From the NCBI GenBank assembly GCA_950022295.1, contig OX465598.1, forward strand, positions 66,324,001 to 66,388,000: a stretch of 64,000 nucleotides of DNA. The letters are read 5' to 3'. The notes under the pieces are model-generated. The model had not been told where the DNA came from, ran no database searches, and saw only the letters and a program-made list of their open reading frames with translations. Positions 23,321 to 35,513 of the stretch are shown in pieces. The DNA comes from Bromus sterilis (lineage: Eukaryota > Streptophyta > Magnoliopsida > Poales > Poaceae). A program made the position numbers and the translations under genes. The first letter of the stretch is position 1, and the number at the start of each line of letters is the position of its first letter.

Positions 23321-23330
23321 CTTATTTATA
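23321..23330 (-). promoter_or_regulatory. TATA box of antisense unit in Tat-1
   Basis: TATAAATAAG on the minus strand, 74 bp before the antisense ATG at 23247, with a CT-rich leader (CTTCCTTCTTCTCTTG) between them. Spacing and context are those of a plant RNA polymerase II promoter. Confidence 0.6.
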
Positions 23331-23585
23331 GAACAACAATCCTCAACCACAGAGAAGCCAAGACGACAGCAGCAATTAATTCAAAGACCAAACTTCGCAG
23401 ACGTCTCGGACTCCAAGACCAAGATGCTCTCCCACGGGACGCACTGTGCGCAAGATGCATCAATTCACGTGCGTTTCCAACGCGCGTATCGGAAACTCAA
23501 CCGGCGCCCGCCGCACGCCACAACGGCCATTATTATGACCGATCATGAAGACGTGACGGTTCACTGGCAGAGCATCCCTGACAGC

Positions 23586-25093
23586 TGATACGTCCAAAAT
23601 ACATCACTATTTTATATAGTGATTCTTTCTTATTCATTGATATATTTCATGATATACTGCTATCCTTATGTTGTTTTGGCTTATTTTACACAGTTTGTAA
23701 CTTTCCGATGCCGAAGCAGCAGACGCAGGATTCAGCGGTAAAAAGTGGACGCTAAGTTGCTGAAGAAGAATACCTCCAAATTACCTGAAAATCGACGGAG
23801 GCTATTTTCCAGAAGGATCACGAAGACACGCAAAAGAGCGACCAGAGGGGGGCCACAGGGTGCCTAGGCGGCCACCTGGCGCGGCCCCCACCCTGGCCGC
23901 ACCGGGAGGGCGCCTAGACCCCTGGGACCACTCCCGGTTCCCCCCTCTGGCCTATATATCGCACATCATTCAGAAACCCTAAAAAGGGGGGGAGTTTACG
24001 GAGTTCCACCGCCGCTCCGTGGCGGAAACCTACAGAGAAGAAAAGCCATCTCTGGCGGGCAGATTCCGCCGGGGAGATCACCTCCCGGAAGGGGAGATCA
24101 TCGCCATCGTCACGGGCATCATCGAGATCATCATCAACATCATCCTCATCATCAGCACCATCTCCACCTCCATCCAATCTTATCTCAAAATTGCAAGTTG
24201 TGTTGTAATCCGTACTATCTATCCTCTCTACTCTATCGGTGTTGATTACTACTTTGTGGTGAATGCTGTTGAGTTTTGTTGGAGAAATATCACTGTGTAC
24301 AGATTGTTTATAATCTATTTATCCCCACTGATCATGATCTCTTTTATGTCTTGTGAGTAGTTACTTTAGTTATTTAGGACATGGGAGAAGTCTAGTTGTT
24401 AGTAGTCATATGATGTTGAAGTAACATGTGTTGTTTGATATTTAAGTTGTGTTGTTATATTCCTAGTGGTGTTGTGTGAGTCGAACACTCAACACTTCGC
24501 CTTATCAAGGACCTAGGGGAATACATTGTGTACAAAGAATGCTTACGGTGGGTTGCCGGAGTGACAGAAACCTAAACCCCAGTTTGCACGCTTTTGCACA
24601 AGGGAACAATGGATCACCGATCGTATTGCTATGGTTAGGCTTCTGCCTTAATTACTATCTTGTATTTGCGGATGCTTGCAAGGTGTTTAATCATAAGAGT
24701 GCACTTATCTTAGTCTAGAGGGTGTACTAGCATAGATCCACCCACTCAAGACTTATCAACATTGCACATAGTACCGATACGGAATATGGCGAAAGCACAT
24801 GACTACCTCTCCCGTGTGTCCTCAAGAACACCTTAGCCTTTATATGTTCAGTTGCTAGGCCTCTCCTTTGCTCAGAAAGGATTGGGCCACTCGTTACTCT
24901 CCAGTACCTTTTACTTTGCTCGTTTTTACTTTCCTATTGCTTATACCAAGAAAACCCCTAAAAAGTTACCTTTCAGTGCTTGAAGTTATCTCCTTGCCAA
25001 AGTCACTTGCTATTACCTTCTGCTCCTCGTTGGGTTCGACACTCTTACTTATCGAAAACGCTGCAATAGATCCCTTACGGTTGTGGGTCATCA
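23586..25093 (+). repeat. Athila-B 5' LTR
   Basis: 1508 bp, TGATACGTCCAAAATACATC to TGGGTCATCA. GC-rich hairpin at 23863-23917 and TATA motif CTATATATCGC at about 23952. A GTG-started open frame of 113 codons with a hydrophobic ATC-repeat stretch lies downstream (24019-24360); I do not call it a gene. Confidence 0.92.
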
Positions 25094-25105
25094 AGTAACG
25101 TTTTC

Positions 25106-25123
25106 TGGCGCCGTTGCCGGGGA
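25106..25123 (+). other. Athila-B primer binding site (tRNA-Asp type)
   Basis: TGGCGCCGTTGCCGGGGA, 12 bp after the LTR, identical to that of Athila-A. Confidence 0.87.
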
Positions 25124-25205
25124 GCGTAGCGCTATTAGTAAGTGAAGCCGGTAAGAAAGTTTTTGTATTTTTGTTTTTAGTTTTGCTGTTGCTACTTTTG
25201 TCCTT

Positions 25206-26420
25206 ATGGACACCCCTACTCTTGGATCGTTGTTCTTGGGGAACCGCCCCACAACTAAGGTAGTCACTCCTGCCCCTGCTGAAATTGTGCCTTATAAGAT
25301 ACCATCTGGTATTATCGATTATGTCTTAGCTAATCGCTATGCAGGAGACAGACATCCAGGTGAACACTTGCTACATTTATCACGATTATGTTCATTATTC
25401 AAGCTTGCAGGTGTGTCACTGGAGTTCGTTATGAAGAAATTATTCTCCATATCGCTTACGGACAAAGCTTCAGATTGGTATAAGCTCCTCGATAACTCAC
25501 ATTCTCTTAATTGGGAAGAGCTTATGTCTCTCTTTTATACAAAGTTTTACCCTCTTCATGAAGTTCATCGAGACAGGAATTACATCTATAACTTTAGGTC
25601 TCGCGACGGAGAGAGCATTGCTCAAGCTTGGGGGAGGCTTAAATACCTAATGTTCAAATGTCCTATCCATAAGCTCCCCGAAGATATTATACTTACAAAT
25701 TTTTATGCCAGGCTTTCTCGACAGGATAAGGAAATGTTGGATGCCTCCTCTAGAGGGTTATTTCAGACAAAGAGCGTTGAAGAAAGATGGGATCTCATCG
25801 AAAGGATCCAGAAGAATACTGAAGACTGGGAAATCGATAAAGGTATTGAACCTGCTATAAATTATGAGCATGATTATATTGAGAGCTATGTGAAAACTAA
25901 TTATTTTAATACCTTTTGCTCTAAGATTGGTCTGGATTCCCATCTAATGATTGATTTTTGTAAGAACTTTGCCTCTCATGTTGACTCTTCTAGGATGAAG
26001 AAGAATCAACACCATAAGCCTTTCAAGGAAGTGCCTATTGATATTCACGTTGCTGATCCTATTTTGCCGGCAGTTATATATGAACAACCCCCTTTTCCTT
26101 CAAGGATAAGGGAGCACTCTTTTGTGACAGGCATAATAAATAAAAGTGAGAGAAGAAATGGCGAACCTAAGGACCAGATCAGAGTCGATCCTCAAGTTGC
26201 GATGGTTAAAGATTTAGTTACTAATGATGTTTCAGATTCTATTATAAATTTTTGTGCTGTTTCAACTAACATTGTCACGACCAAGAATAAAAGCCCAATT
26301 CCAGGTACACCAGTTGTATCTGTTAAAATAGGAGATCACAATTATTACGGGCTATGCGATCTGGGATCAAGTGCTAGCGCGATTCCTTATTCGCTTTATC
26401 AAGAGATCATGGGTGAGATT
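25206..26420 (+). pseudogene. Athila-B gag and protease N-terminal part
   Basis: ATG at 25206 (MDTPTLGSLFLGNRPTT), open for 405 codons until the Copia insertion. The capsid-like domain is at residues 90-200 (SISLTDKASDWYKLL, LFYTKFYPLHEVHRDRNY, GESIAQAWGRLK, LTNFYARLSRQDKEML). After an acidic linker the retropepsin begins (GTPVVSVKIGDHNYYGLCDL, with DLGSSAS as active site) and is cut in EIMGEI at 26420. The frame resumes at 34887. The protein would form the particle shell and process the polyprotein. This first half is intact apart from the insertion. Confidence 0.9.
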
Positions 26421-28135
26421 TGTTGGATATGTGCCCTAGAGACAAATTAATAAAGATATTTGTCACATATCCGTTTTGTTCATAATACGTTTTATACTGT
26501 GCTATAACTGTATTACTTGGAAATACTAATACAGGTGTAGTATAAAACATGGTCCGTAGTTTAACTCGGGTAAACTATCTCATTGGGCAATTGATTGATC
26601 AAGCTTTCCTGATCATGGCGACACTTAAGTCCATTGACAATGAGGTCATATCATTAGGGGAATGATGTGATGGACAGACACCCACCTAAAGTAATGCAAT
26701 GTGATCGAGTCACATAGTTCAGCGTTGCTATGACTTTGTAACGTATGTCTTAGTCCTTAGACCGTAATGATCATACGTAATCACGATCTATGAGGAGACT
26801 TTGATTTGTATCCCACCGCCTGACTGAAATATGCTAGCTATAACGGAACACTTTGGGTATTCCGAAATAGATGGTTGATGAGTATGTTAATAGATCAAAG
26901 CGGGATTTGTCAGTCCTTGTGACAGGACAGGTACTCTGGGCCCACTCGGTGATATTGCATCAACCCTTGCAAGGACGTGACTAGGTCACAAAGAGATGCA
27001 ATGATCATGGACGAGAGAAGTTGTTTGTCGTGAACGAGATGTGAACACGGTATGTGGGATACCGACGATCAAACCTCGGACAAACAAGGTACCGCAGAAC
27101 AAAGGGATTACGTCGTATCGTTAACGGTTTCCAAAAGCGATCGAAGCTCATTCGATGGAAGCGCAGGGGCTGTCAAGGATTGTAACCAGGTCCAACTGAC
27201 TAGTCATTGGTCCATGAGAAGAGTCTCGACCATGTCTGCTGTTTCCCGGACCGTTAGGGTGTTACACTTAAGGGCAATCGATGCATAGGACAGTTACGGG
27301 ATCAATCGGTGAAATAGGAGAAATCACCGGAATAGTTCCGGAGGAGGACGGAATGGTTTCCGGACATTTTGAATAGTTCAAAATAAAGTTTAATTGTTTT
27401 AATAAAGTTTTTATTATTTAATTATCTGAATTAAATATTTAAAACTTATTAAATAATTAAAATAATGGAAAAAGGCTATATGGGCCTTCGAGGCCCATTA
27501 GGGGAGGAGGGGGTTTCCCCCCCTTGGGCTTGGCGCCAAGGGGTGGGGCCCAACCCCCCCTTGGCCGGCGCACCCCTCCCCCCTTGGGGGTTTAGTCCCA
27601 CATGGGGGAGGGAAGAGGGATCACACCCCCCCCTTGGCCTTTATATAGAGGGGTAGACCCCCCTTTTTCCATACAACAATTGATCTCCTTCTTCTTCCTT
27701 CTCCATTTCCGGAAGTGGACTCCCCTTGTTTGGAGTCTGCACCAGGATTGGAGTTCTCCACCATAAGGCAGGCCGTCGCTCTGCCGGAGTCGGGATTCGT
27801 AGCCGTCTTCTTTCCGCTGCTCGCCTGGTTCGGAGCCCGGGAGGAACATCGATTGTGCCGTACGTGTATAATCCCTTCGAGGCATTACACCTGTGGTGCT
27901 GCTTCGTCGCTGGAGGTTTGCCGGGAGTCATCCTCGCCGGTGGTGGTCTTCTACACGACAGGGAGGTCGTAGTTCTGAGTCTACGCCAACCACGTTCGTA
28001 AGAACGTTTCCCGCTTTCGGTCTTCAAAGGTATGAACACCGATTCCCTCCGTTACTTTACATCGCCATAGCATAGATCTTGGGTTCGGGTACCGTAGGTA
28101 TGAAAAATTTGTGTTTTCTGCCCCGTATCCCAACA
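26421..28135 (+). repeat. Copia 5' LTR
   Basis: 1715 bp, TGTTGGATATG to CCCCGTATCCCAACA. A GC-rich region (27490-27620) is followed by the TATA motif TTATATAGAG at 27641-27650, the likely promoter. U5 ends at the primer site. Confidence 0.95.
27640..27649 (+). promoter_or_regulatory. TATA box of Copia LTR
   Basis: TTTATATAGA downstream of a GC-rich stretch, repeated in the 3' LTR at about 34387. Transcripts would start about 30 bp on. Confidence 0.65.
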
Positions 28136-28136
28136 G

Positions 28137-28148
28137 TGGTATCAGAGC
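28137..28148 (+). other. Copia primer binding site (initiator Met tRNA)
   Basis: TGGTATCAGAGC starts 2 bp after the LTR; standard plant Copia primer site. Confidence 0.92.
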
Positions 28149-29105
28149 TAGCTATGCGTAGATGTATTGTACGGATAGAACACATCTAGGATGTGGGCAT
28201 CGAATCTTCATTCGTTACCCTCCCACGTGTACTCATTGAGCATTGCGGCAATGTTTGATGAAGCGGCCCCCGACCGACATTACGCGTTTACGCGAGACTG
28301 GTTCCACGCTTGACATATGGCTTGTACCATATAAAGTGGCTGGGGGGGTGTCTGTCTCTCTGCATTAGCGATGCGAAGATGTTTGCAACGGAGGGCCCCG
28401 ACAGGGGTGTAATAGAGACGAATAAGAGACGGTGTTGTGGCTTGTTTTTCGCAGGATAGAAATCGGTTCTCTCTCTCGAAACCCCTAGCAGCCACGTAAA
28501 ACTTGCACAAGCTAAAGTAGAAAGACGTTCTAACTTTTCTTTGCATGAAGGGGGATCATAGGTTGTATGATTTAAAGTTTTACTTCCTGTTTTATGCTAA
28601 TATGCTAGATATATCGACGGTAGCACGAAACAAGACCATCTCTCACAATACCAACATTGTGTTCTCCCTTTTGATGGGTACCACCTGGAAGGTTCTCCCA
28701 TATGGCTTGATGCTCCGTACATACCGGAGTTGTCCTACATATTCAACGGAGTTCGCATGAGGTTGGGTTCGGCGAGCCTGGCATATGCAGATATGGCCTT
28801 GCTGAACAGCTAACATCAAGGTTCGATTGGCAGGCTTGACGTATGTAGATGCGGGCCTGGAACACAGAAGACCGAAAGGTCGAGCACGAGTCACATGGCT
28901 GATGTGATTGGCTTAGAGGCCTACCTGGTTCGCATACTGGGCCGTACATATCGGGGGAGGTATGGGGGCTGGGATTGTGTAATCACTTAGTTAAATTGAG
29001 AGGTGTTTATCTAAGTGGGAGCTTTCTAGAATTTTAAGATTAAATTGAAACTCCACATTATGAACAAAAGTCTAAATATGTATCGTTGTGAATCCAACCT
29101 TGTGG
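28149..29105 (+). other. Copia untranslated leader
   Basis: 957 bp between primer site and gag ATG with no coding sequence longer than scattered short frames. It contains many short upstream ATGs. Several copies of CAGGCTTGACGTATG/CGAGCCTGGCATATGC-like sequence occur at 28768-28850. Long leaders are normal in BARE-type elements, where they hold packaging and dimerisation signals. Confidence 0.75.
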
Positions 29106-30997
29106 ATGGCAGCACCTCGCCCCTCGTTCAACTTAGGATCATTCCTAGAGAAAGATAAGCTAAAAACAGATGGGACAAACTTCACCAACTGGTTCCGCAC
29201 CCTGAGGATTCTCCTCGTTCCCCTCAAAATGGCATACGTACTAGAGGACGCGTTAGGTGACGCACCAACAGATGATGCCAGTCAGGACGAGAAGAATGTC
29301 TATCTCTCCAGGACTGATGATTACAACCTTGTCCAGAGTGGCATGCTCTACTCCATGGAGGCTGAGCTGCAGAAACGCTTTGAGAGGATGGGTGCATATG
29401 AGATTATCACCGACCTCAAGGCGGTCTTCGCACCTCAAGCCAGGGTTGAACGGTACGAGGCTTCTGAAGCCTTCTTCTCAGCAAAGATGGATGAGCACGG
29501 CAGCGTGAGTGAGCACGTGGTCAAAATGTCTGGCTACGTTCAGCGCTTGAATGCTCTGGAATGTCAGATTCCAGATGAACTTGCGGTTGATAGGGTGTCG
29601 CAGTCACTTCCCCCTAGCTACAAAGGCTTTGTGCTGAACTACAACATGCAGGGGATGACCAAAACCCCTTCTGAGTTGTTCGCCATGCTAAAGAGCGCTG
29701 AGGTTGAAATCAAGAAGGAGCACGCCGTCTTCATGGTCAACAAGACCACTGACTTCAAGAAGTCAAGCAGACGGGAGAAGGCCAGGAGAGGTGGCCCCAG
29801 GAGGGATGGCAAGTCAGTTGCCGCTCCTCCCAAGGCACCCAAGCCTAAACTCGGAGTGGAGTGCTTCTACTGCAAAGGTGAAGGTCACTGGAAGCGCAAC
29901 TGTCCCAAGTACCTAAAGGACAAGAAGGCTGGCAAGGTCGCCAAGAGAGACGAAGGTATATTTGATATACATATTGTTGATCTTCTCTTGACAAGCGCTG
30001 GGAACACATCCTGGATATTTGATACAGGATCTGTCGCTCATATTTCTAATTCCATTCAGGGACTAAGGAATAGGAGACGCTTGGTCAAAGATGAAGTGAC
30101 GATGCGCGTGGGGAATGGCTGCCAGATTGAAGTCTTGGCGGTCGGCATGAAGCATCTTAGTCTCCCTTCGGGATTGGTTTTAGTTCTGAATAAATGTTAC
30201 TATGTACCCGTGTTGAGTGTGAACATCGTGAGTGGTTCTTGCTTGAAGCGAGACCACTATTCTTTTAAATCCGATACAATTGGTTGTTCGATTTATAAGG
30301 ATGATATGTTTTATGTTCACGCACCGGAGTCGCATGGTTTATTCATACTTAATCTCGATGGTGACGTGAGTCACGTTAACAATATTGAGGCCAAAAGATT
30401 GAAGAATAATGAAGATCACATGATGATGTGGCATTGCCGACTTGGTCATATTGGTGTAAAACGCATGGAGAAGCTCCATAAGGATGGACTTCTTGACTCA
30501 TTGGATTTTGGATCCCTTGATACATGTGAACAATGCCTCATGGGCAAAATGACAAGGACTCCATTCAATGGTGTGATGGAGCGTGCGTATGTCTTATTGG
30601 GGATCATACACACGGATGTATGTGGACCCATGAACGTCCCCACTCGCAATGATCTTCGTTACTTCGTGACCTTTACTGATGACTTGAGTAGATATGGGTA
30701 TATTTACTTGATGAAGCACAAGTCTGAAACCTTTGAAAAGTTCAAGGAATTTCAGAATGAGGTCGAAAATCAACTCGGAAGGAAAATCAAGCACCTTCGA
30801 TCGGATCGAGGTGGCGAGTATTTGAGTCACGAGTTTGGCAATCATCTGAAGTCTTGTGGCATAGTACCACAGCTTACGCCGGCAGGCACACCTCAGAGAA
30901 ACGGTGTAGCTGAGCGACGTAATCGAACCCTATTGGATAGTGTACGATCGATGATGTCTCATACTGATTTGCCTGTGTCATTCTGGGGTATGCATTA
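29106..30997 (+). pseudogene. Copia gag-protease-integrase, frameshift at end
   Basis: ATG at 29106 (MAAPRPSFNLGSFLEKDKLK) matches BARE-type gag; an upstream in-frame GTG is not used. Gag spans to about 29950, ending in the zinc knuckle CFYCKGEGHWKRNC (29862-29903). The protease has WIFDTGSVAHIS (DTG at 30021-30029). The GAG-preintegrase/HHCC region (WHCRLGHIGVKRM, CEQCLMGKM) and integrase core follow: HTDVCGPM (D), FTDDLSRYGY, IKHLRSDRGGEYLS (D) and GVAERRNRTLLD (E). The frame ends at TAG 30996-30998 because one base is missing near 30990 (WGY becomes WGMH). It continues in the next frame at 30992. Confidence 0.92.
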
Positions 30998-33136
30998 GAA
31001 ACCGCCATTCATATTCTTAATAGGGCACCATCCAAATCCGTAAAGACAACACCATTTGAAGAATGGCATGGCACTAAACCTGAGTTGTCTCACCTGAAGA
31101 TTTGGGGTTGTGAGGCTTATGTTAGGAAACTACATCCTGACAAACTTGAATCCAAGGCGGATAAGTGCATCTTTGTGGGCTATCCCAAGGAAACTTATGG
31201 GTACACCTTCTACAACAAGTCTGACAGCAAAACGGTTGTTGCCAAGACGGGACACTTTCTTGAGAAGGAGTTTCTCGCGAAAGAGTTGAGTGGGAGGAAA
31301 ATAGACCTCGATGAAGTAACTGACCAATCACTCCAATTGGATGAAATGGCTACGGAATTTGTTCTGGAACCATCTTCCACAGTGGGAGTTGAAGAGAATG
31401 GCCAGAACGACATTCATAACGATCATGACATTCACGATGATCATGATGAGAATGAAGAGGAACCTTTTATGCCCCGTAGGTCATCAAGAGTCCGTCAACC
31501 TACTGAGTTTTACGGACAGCTTGTGAATGCAATCTCGGCTGTTGAGTCGGATGAACCTACGAGTTACAAAGAAGCAATGGAGGGACCCGAGTCCGAGAAA
31601 TGGCTTGAAGCCATGAAATCCGAAATAGACTCCATGTACACCAACAAAGTATGGACTTTGGTGGATATTCCCGAGGACCGCAAGGCCGTCGAGAATAAAT
31701 GGATTTTCAAGAAAAAGACTGACGCAGACGGAAACGTATCTGTCTACAAAGCTCGACTTGTCGCGAAGGGTTTCCGACAAATTCAAGGAGTTGACTACGA
31801 GGAGACATTCTCTCCTGTAGCGATGATAAAGTCTATTCGGATCCTACTAGCAATAGCTGCATATCATGATTACGAGATATGGCAGATGGATGTGAAAACT
31901 GCATTCCTAAATGGCAACATTGAGGAAGAGTTGTATATGATGCAACCAGAGGGGTTTGTCGATCCAAGGAATGCTGGTAAGGTTTGCAAGCTTCAACGGT
32001 CCATCTATGGGTTGAAGCAAGCATCTCGGAGCTGGAATCTTCGATTTGATGAGGTCATTAAAGCTTTTGGATTTGTCCAAAACGTCAAAGAGTTCTGCGT
32101 CTATAAGAAACTGAGTGGGAGCTCTGTAGCATTCCTTGTGTTATATGTAGATGACATATTGCTAATAGGGAACGATAAGAAATTCTTAGAGGAAGTGAAG
32201 GAATATCTGAATGGACAATTTTCCATGAAGGACCTAGGTGAAGCTGCGTACATACTCGGGATTAAGATCTATAGAGATAGACCTAATCGGAGGTTGGCCT
32301 TGAGTCAGAATACTTATATTGACAAGATTTTGAAAAGGTTCAAAATGGATGACTCCAAGAGAGGTCTCTTGCCAGTCATAAAAGGTGTCAAATTAAGCGT
32401 GACTCAATGCCCGACCACAGCTAAAGAGAAAGAGGAGATGTCCTCAAAGCCCTATGCCTCAGCCATAGGTTATCTCATGTATGCTATGTTATGTACCAGA
32501 CCGGATTTAGCGCTGGCCATTAGTATGACTAATCGCTACCAGAGTAATCCGAGAATGGCCCATTGGACAGCAGTGAAGAACATCCTTAAGTACTTGAGAA
32601 GAACCAAGGATCTCTTTCTTGTTTATGGAGGAGTTGATGAGGAGCTCACCGTAAAGGGTTACGTTGACGCAAGCCTCGGCTCAGACCTAGATGACTCGAA
32701 ATCCCAGACGGGATATGTCTTCATGTTGAACGGTGGCGCGATTAGCTGGAGGAGCGGCAAACAGTCAGTCGTCGCTCAATCTTCAATGGAGTCGGAGTAT
32801 ATTGCCGCTTGCGAAGCGTCAAACGAGGCGCTGTGGCTGAAGAAGTTCGTGATCGAGCTTGGCGTCTTTCCCAGTTGCACTGACCCCGTGGGAATCTTCT
32901 GCGACAACACGGGTGCCATTGCTAACGCGAAGGATCCAAGAACTCACTCTACAGCCAAGCACATCCTCCGAAAGTTCCATGTGACGCGAGACTACGTCAG
33001 GGATGGACACACTAGGATTCACAAGATACATACGGATCTGAACGCAGCAGACCCGATGACTAAACCTCTTCCACAAGGCAAGTTTGAAGAACACCGAGAG
33101 ACCATTGGTGTTAGATACATACCTGATGTAAACTAG
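30992..33136 (+). pseudogene. Copia integrase end, reverse transcriptase and RNase H
   Basis: Open from 30992 to TAA 33134-33136, about 714 codons, continuing the frame lost one base earlier. Integrase C-terminal part: ETAIHILNRAPSKSV, TPFEEWHGTKPELSHLKIWG. An acidic linker holds a His/Asp-rich run (NDHDIHDDHDENEEE). RT: NKWIFKKKTDADGNVSVYKA, YEETFSPVAMIKSIRILLAI, WQMDVKTAFLNGNIEEELYM and LVLYVDDILLIG (YVDD 32144-32155). RNase H: GYVDASLGSDLDDSKSQTGY, SSMESEYIAACEAS and DNTGAIANAKDP. All catalytic motifs are present; only the single-base loss upstream separates it from gag. Confidence 0.93.
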
Positions 33137-33156
33137 TGTAATTTGTACTCTAGTGC

Positions 33157-33167
33157 AAGTGGGAGAC
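33157..33167 (+). other. Copia polypurine tract
   Basis: AAGTGGGAGAC directly before the 3' LTR; primes plus-strand synthesis. Confidence 0.8.
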
Positions 33168-34881
33168 TGTTCGATATGTGCCCTAGAGACAAATTAATAA
33201 AGATATTTGTCACATATCCGTTTTGTTCATAATACGTTTTATACTGTGCTATAACTGTATTACTTGGAAATACTAATACAGGTGTAGTATAAAACATGGT
33301 CCGTAGTTTAACTCGGGTAAACTATCTCATTGGGCAATTGATTGATCAAGCTTTCCTGATCATGGAGACACTTAAGTCCATTGACAATGAGGTCATATCA
33401 TTAGGGGAATGATGTGATGGACAGACGCCCACCTAAAGTAATGCAATGTGATCGAGTCACATAGTTCAGCGTTGCTATGACTTTGTAACGTATGTCTTAG
33501 TCCTTAGACCGTAATGATCATACGTAATCACGATCTATGAGGAGACTTTGATTTGTATCCCACCGCCTGACTGAAATATGCTGGCTATACCGGAACACTT
33601 TGGGTATTCCGAAATAGATGGTTGATGAGTATGTTAATAGATCAAAGCGGGATTTGTCAGTCCTTGTGACAGGACAGGTACTCTGGGCCCACTCGATGAT
33701 ATTGCATCAACCCTTGCAAGGACGTGACTAGGTCACAAAGAGATGCAATGATCATGGACGAGAGAAGTTGTTTGTCGTGAACGAGATGTGAACACGGTAT
33801 GTGGGATACCGACGATCAAACCTCGGACAAACAAGGTACCGCAGAACAAAGGGATTACGTCGTATCGTTAACGGTTTCCAAAAGCGATTGAAGCTCATTC
33901 GATGGAAGCGCAGGGGCTGTCAAGGATTGTAACCAGGTCCAACTGACTAGTCGTTGGTCCATGAGAAGAGTCTCGACCATGTCTGCTGTTTCCCGGACCG
34001 TTAGGGTGTTACACTTAAGGGCAATCGATGCATAGGACAGTTACGGGATCAATCGGTGAAATAGGAGAAATCACCGGAATAGTTCTGGAGGAGGACGGAA
34101 TGGTTTCCGGACATTTTGAATAGTTCAAAATAAAGTTTAATTGTTTTAATATTGTTTTTATTATTTAATTATCTGAATTAAATATTTAAAACTTATTAAA
34201 TAATTAAAATAATGGAAAAAGGCTATATGGGCCTTCGAGGCCCATTAGGGGAGGAGGGGGTTTCCCCCCCTTGGGCTTGGCGCCAAGGGGTGGGGCCCAA
34301 CCCCCCCTTGGCCGGCGCACCCCTCCCCCCTTGGGGGTTTAGTCCCACATGGGGGAGGGAAGAGGGATCACACCCCCCCTTGGCCTTTATATAGAGGGGT
34401 AGACCCCCCTTTTTCCATACAACAATTGATCTCCTTCTTCTTCCTTCTCCATTTTCGGAAGTGGACTCCCCTTGTTTGGAGTCTGCACCAGGATTGGAGT
34501 TCTCCACCATAAGGCAGGCCGTCGCTCTGCCGGAGTCGGGATTCGTAGCCGTCTTCTTTCCGCTGCTCGCCTGGTTCGGAGCCCGGGAGGAACATCGATT
34601 GTGCCGTACGTGTATAATCCCTTCGAGGCATTACACCTGTGGTGCTGCTTCGTCGCTGGAGGTTTGCCGGGAGTCATCCTCGCCGGTGGTGGTCTTCTAC
34701 ACGACAGGGAGGTCGTAGTTCTGAGTCTACGCCAACCACGTTCGTAAGAACGTTTCCCGCTTTCGGTCTTCAAAGGTATGAACACCGATTCCCTCCATTA
34801 CTTTACATCGCCATAGCATAGATCTTGGGTTCGGGTACCGTAGGTATGAAAAATTTGTGTTTTCTGCCCCGTATCCCAACA
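33168..34881 (+). repeat. Copia 3' LTR
   Basis: 1714 bp, near-identical to the 5' LTR. Visible differences include TGTTCG for TGTTGG at the start, ATTGTTTTT for AAAGTTTTT near 34151 and a shorter C run near 34372. Confidence 0.95.
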
Positions 34882-34886
34882 AGATT

Positions 34887-35503
34887 TCACCCTGTGAACT
34901 CGAAGAGATTGATGTTACTATTCATCTTGCAAACAAAGCTACTATCTCTCCTATTGGGATTGTGAGAGATGTTGAAGTCCTATGCGGAAAGGTAAAGTAT
35001 CCTACCGACTTTCTCGTACTTGGTTCAGTGCAAGATAGTTTTTGTCCTATTATTTTCAGTAGACCTTTTCTCAGAACTTGTGGAGCTATTATAGATTGAA
35101 AGAAAGGTAAAGTTTCTATTGAATTCAATGGTGAGCCATATGAATTTAAATTTTCTAAGTTCTCTAAGCAGCCTCATGGTACTGAATTACCTAGTGATGA
35201 TAAAATTATTGAAAGTATTGCTTCTATTGCTATTCCCCCTAATGATCCTTTGCAGCAATACATGGAGGACCACGAGAATGATACTCATATGGAGGAAAGA
35301 AATGAAATTGATGAAATCTTTTTGAGACAACCTGCTATCCGGAAGCACAACCTTCCGGTTGAACCTTTAGGAATTCTATCCAAACCAAAAGAAGACCCGG
35401 TGTTTGATCTCAAACCTCTTCCCGATACGCTCAAGTATGCTTATTTAGATGAAAAGAATGTATATCCTGTTATTATCAACTCTAACCTTTCAGGATATGA
35501 ATA
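34887..35503 (+). pseudogene. Athila-B protease C-terminal part and linker
   Basis: Continues the frame cut at 26420 after removal of one TSD copy: SPCELEEIDVTIHLANKATIS, CGKVKYPTDFLVLGS and CPIIFSRPFLRTCGAIID. A TGA at 35098-35100 replaces the Cys codon found in Athila-A and -C (IIDCKKGK). The linker (MEDHENDTHMEERNEIDEI, PVFDLKPLPDTLKYAYLDE) precedes RT and has a TAA at 35501-35503. Confidence 0.87.
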
Positions 35504-35513
35504 AGAGCGATTA

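Larger units (their letters stand above)
26421..34881 (+). mobile_element. Copia retrotransposon, BARE/Angela-like, near complete
   Basis: 8461 bp with two LTRs (26421-28135 and 33168-34881), flanked by TSD AGATT (26416-26420 and 34882-34886). Order is LTR, initiator-Met primer site, about 950-bp leader, gag-protease-integrase-RT-RNase H, polypurine tract, LTR. I count about 14 substitutions and one length change between LTRs (under 1%), which makes it the youngest dated insertion here. LTR start TGTTGGATATGTGCCCTAGA resembles the BARE-1/Angela consensus start as I know it. Confidence 0.95.

Noticed and set aside
23237..23588. Plus-strand frames of 93 and 103 codons
   Set aside because: They overlap the promoter and start of the antisense unit and run into the Athila-B LTR; no motif.
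24476..24718. 80-codon frame repeated in the Athila LTRs (also 47314-47072 minus and 48976-49218)
   Set aside because: Starts with GTG, lies late in the LTR, and is identical between copies only because the LTRs are recent relatives.
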